Positions 5,629 through 5,818 of a stretch of DNA of 5,818 nt are shown here, piece after piece. This DNA is from Bacteroidales bacterium (GTDB lineage: Bacteria; Bacteroidota; Bacteroidia; Bacteroidales; JAADJA01). Position 1 is the stretch's first letter, and every line of letters begins with the position of its first letter. Under the pieces are notes generated by a model, which saw only the letters and a program-made list of their open reading frames with translations, made no database searches and was not told the origin of the DNA. The stretch covers positions 1-5,818 of the forward strand of contig DAOVYU010000088.1 in NCBI GenBank assembly GCA_030635465.1, in the 5' to 3' direction. The position numbers were made by a program, and so were the translations under genes.

Positions 5629-5701
5629 TGGTACCACCTGGAATTGAACCAGGGACACCAGGATTTTCAGTCCTGTGCTCTACCTACTGAGCTATGGTAC
5701 C
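5629..5701 (-). tRNA. tRNA-Phe (anticodon GAA)
   Basis: The minus strand folds into a full 73-base cloverleaf. The acceptor GGTACCA pairs with TGGTACC, and bases 8-9 are TA. The D stem GCTC/GAGC has loop AGTAGGTA. The anticodon stem CAGGA/TCCTG has loop CTGAAAA with GAA at 5668-5666. The variable loop is GTGTC, and the T stem CCTGG/CCAGG has loop TTCAATT. The discriminator is A. The gene does not encode CCA, so the tail must be added by CCA-adding enzyme. It delivers phenylalanine at UUC and UUU codons. An oddity is that GGTACC, itself a palindrome, occurs on both arms of the acceptor stem. It is a single gene with its own promoter and terminator. Confidence 0.98.
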
Positions 5702-5712
5702 TCCTATCAAAC

Positions 5713-5733
5713 CAGGTTATTATATATAACCTG
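5713..5733. repeat. Inverted repeat in the tRNA-Phe leader
   Basis: CAGGTTAT (5713-5720) and ATAACCTG (5726-5733) are perfect 8-base arms around a five-base AT spacer. They lie between the predicted transcription start (about 5743) and the mature tRNA 5' end (5701), so the precursor would carry a small hairpin about 11 bases ahead of the RNase P cut site. No T-tract follows, so it is not a standard terminator. Confidence 0.6.
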
Positions 5734-5749
5734 ACCGTTTTAAGGGATG

Positions 5750-5757
5750 CAAAAGTA
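5750..5757 (-). promoter_or_regulatory. Promoter -7 element of tRNA-Phe
   Basis: On the minus strand TACTTTTG matches TAnnTTTG and is followed by CA, a form often seen at stable RNA promoters of Bacteroidota. No TTTG or TTG lies at the ideal -33 distance; only a GTTTT is found there. The upstream DNA to the window edge is a run of A/T-rich tracts that could help polymerase binding. The predicted start, near 5743, leaves a leader of about 40 bases. Confidence 0.65.
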
Positions 5758-5818
5758 AATAACTTTTTTTAATTTGAAAACTTTTTATTTGAAAAAATAA
5801 ATGAACTTATAAATCAGA

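Noticed and set aside
5758..5818. Gene fragment at the right edge
   Set aside because: All frames meet stops quickly; I see only AT-rich tracts upstream of the tRNA promoter.

Overview
The window is AT-rich chromosomal DNA from a member of the Bacteroidota. Three observations point there. The promoters match the phylum's -33/-7 type (TTTG or TTG, about 19-20 bases, then TAnnTTTG). The gene order ileS - dksA/traR-like - lspA is familiar from the phylum. The proteins have phylum-typical forms: a DksA-like protein without a zinc site, an LspA with extra loops, an F1 beta subunit with an insertion, and an epsilon subunit reduced to its N-terminal domain. I cannot place it to genus.

Left part (1-2055, plus strand): the 3' end of ileS (isoleucyl-tRNA synthetase, type 2), a DksA/TraR-like regulator and lspA (lipoprotein signal peptidase, TTG start). 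The gaps are 42 and 33 bases, with no internal promoter or terminator seen, so they are probably one transcript.

Middle (2122-3991, plus strand): a self-contained atpD-atpC unit for the F1 beta and epsilon subunits. It has a well-formed promoter in front and a near-perfect bidirectional hairpin terminator starting in the atpC stop codon. The other ATP synthase genes are not adjacent on either side. A 55-residue ORF on the minus strand (4006-4173), not described elsewhere in this annotation, converges on the same terminator.

Right part (4174-5485): a non-coding stretch of about 190 bases with an inverted repeat and a repeated GGTAAACT motif, then two convergent predicted lipoprotein genes whose stop codons share the four bases TTAA. 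The plus-strand protein has no family I can name with confidence. The minus-strand protein carries a SnoaL/NTF2-like domain and has a clear promoter and ribosome binding site. Both are potential substrates of the LspA encoded upstream.

End (5583-5818, minus strand): tRNA-Phe(GAA) with a promoter, a short leader holding an inverted repeat, and a strong terminator one base past the tRNA end. The window is mostly core housekeeping DNA. I see no mobile element, CRISPR array, phage gene or defence system, and no clear new multi-gene system. The best leads are the 55-residue ORF, the repeats upstream of it, and the convergent lipoprotein pair.
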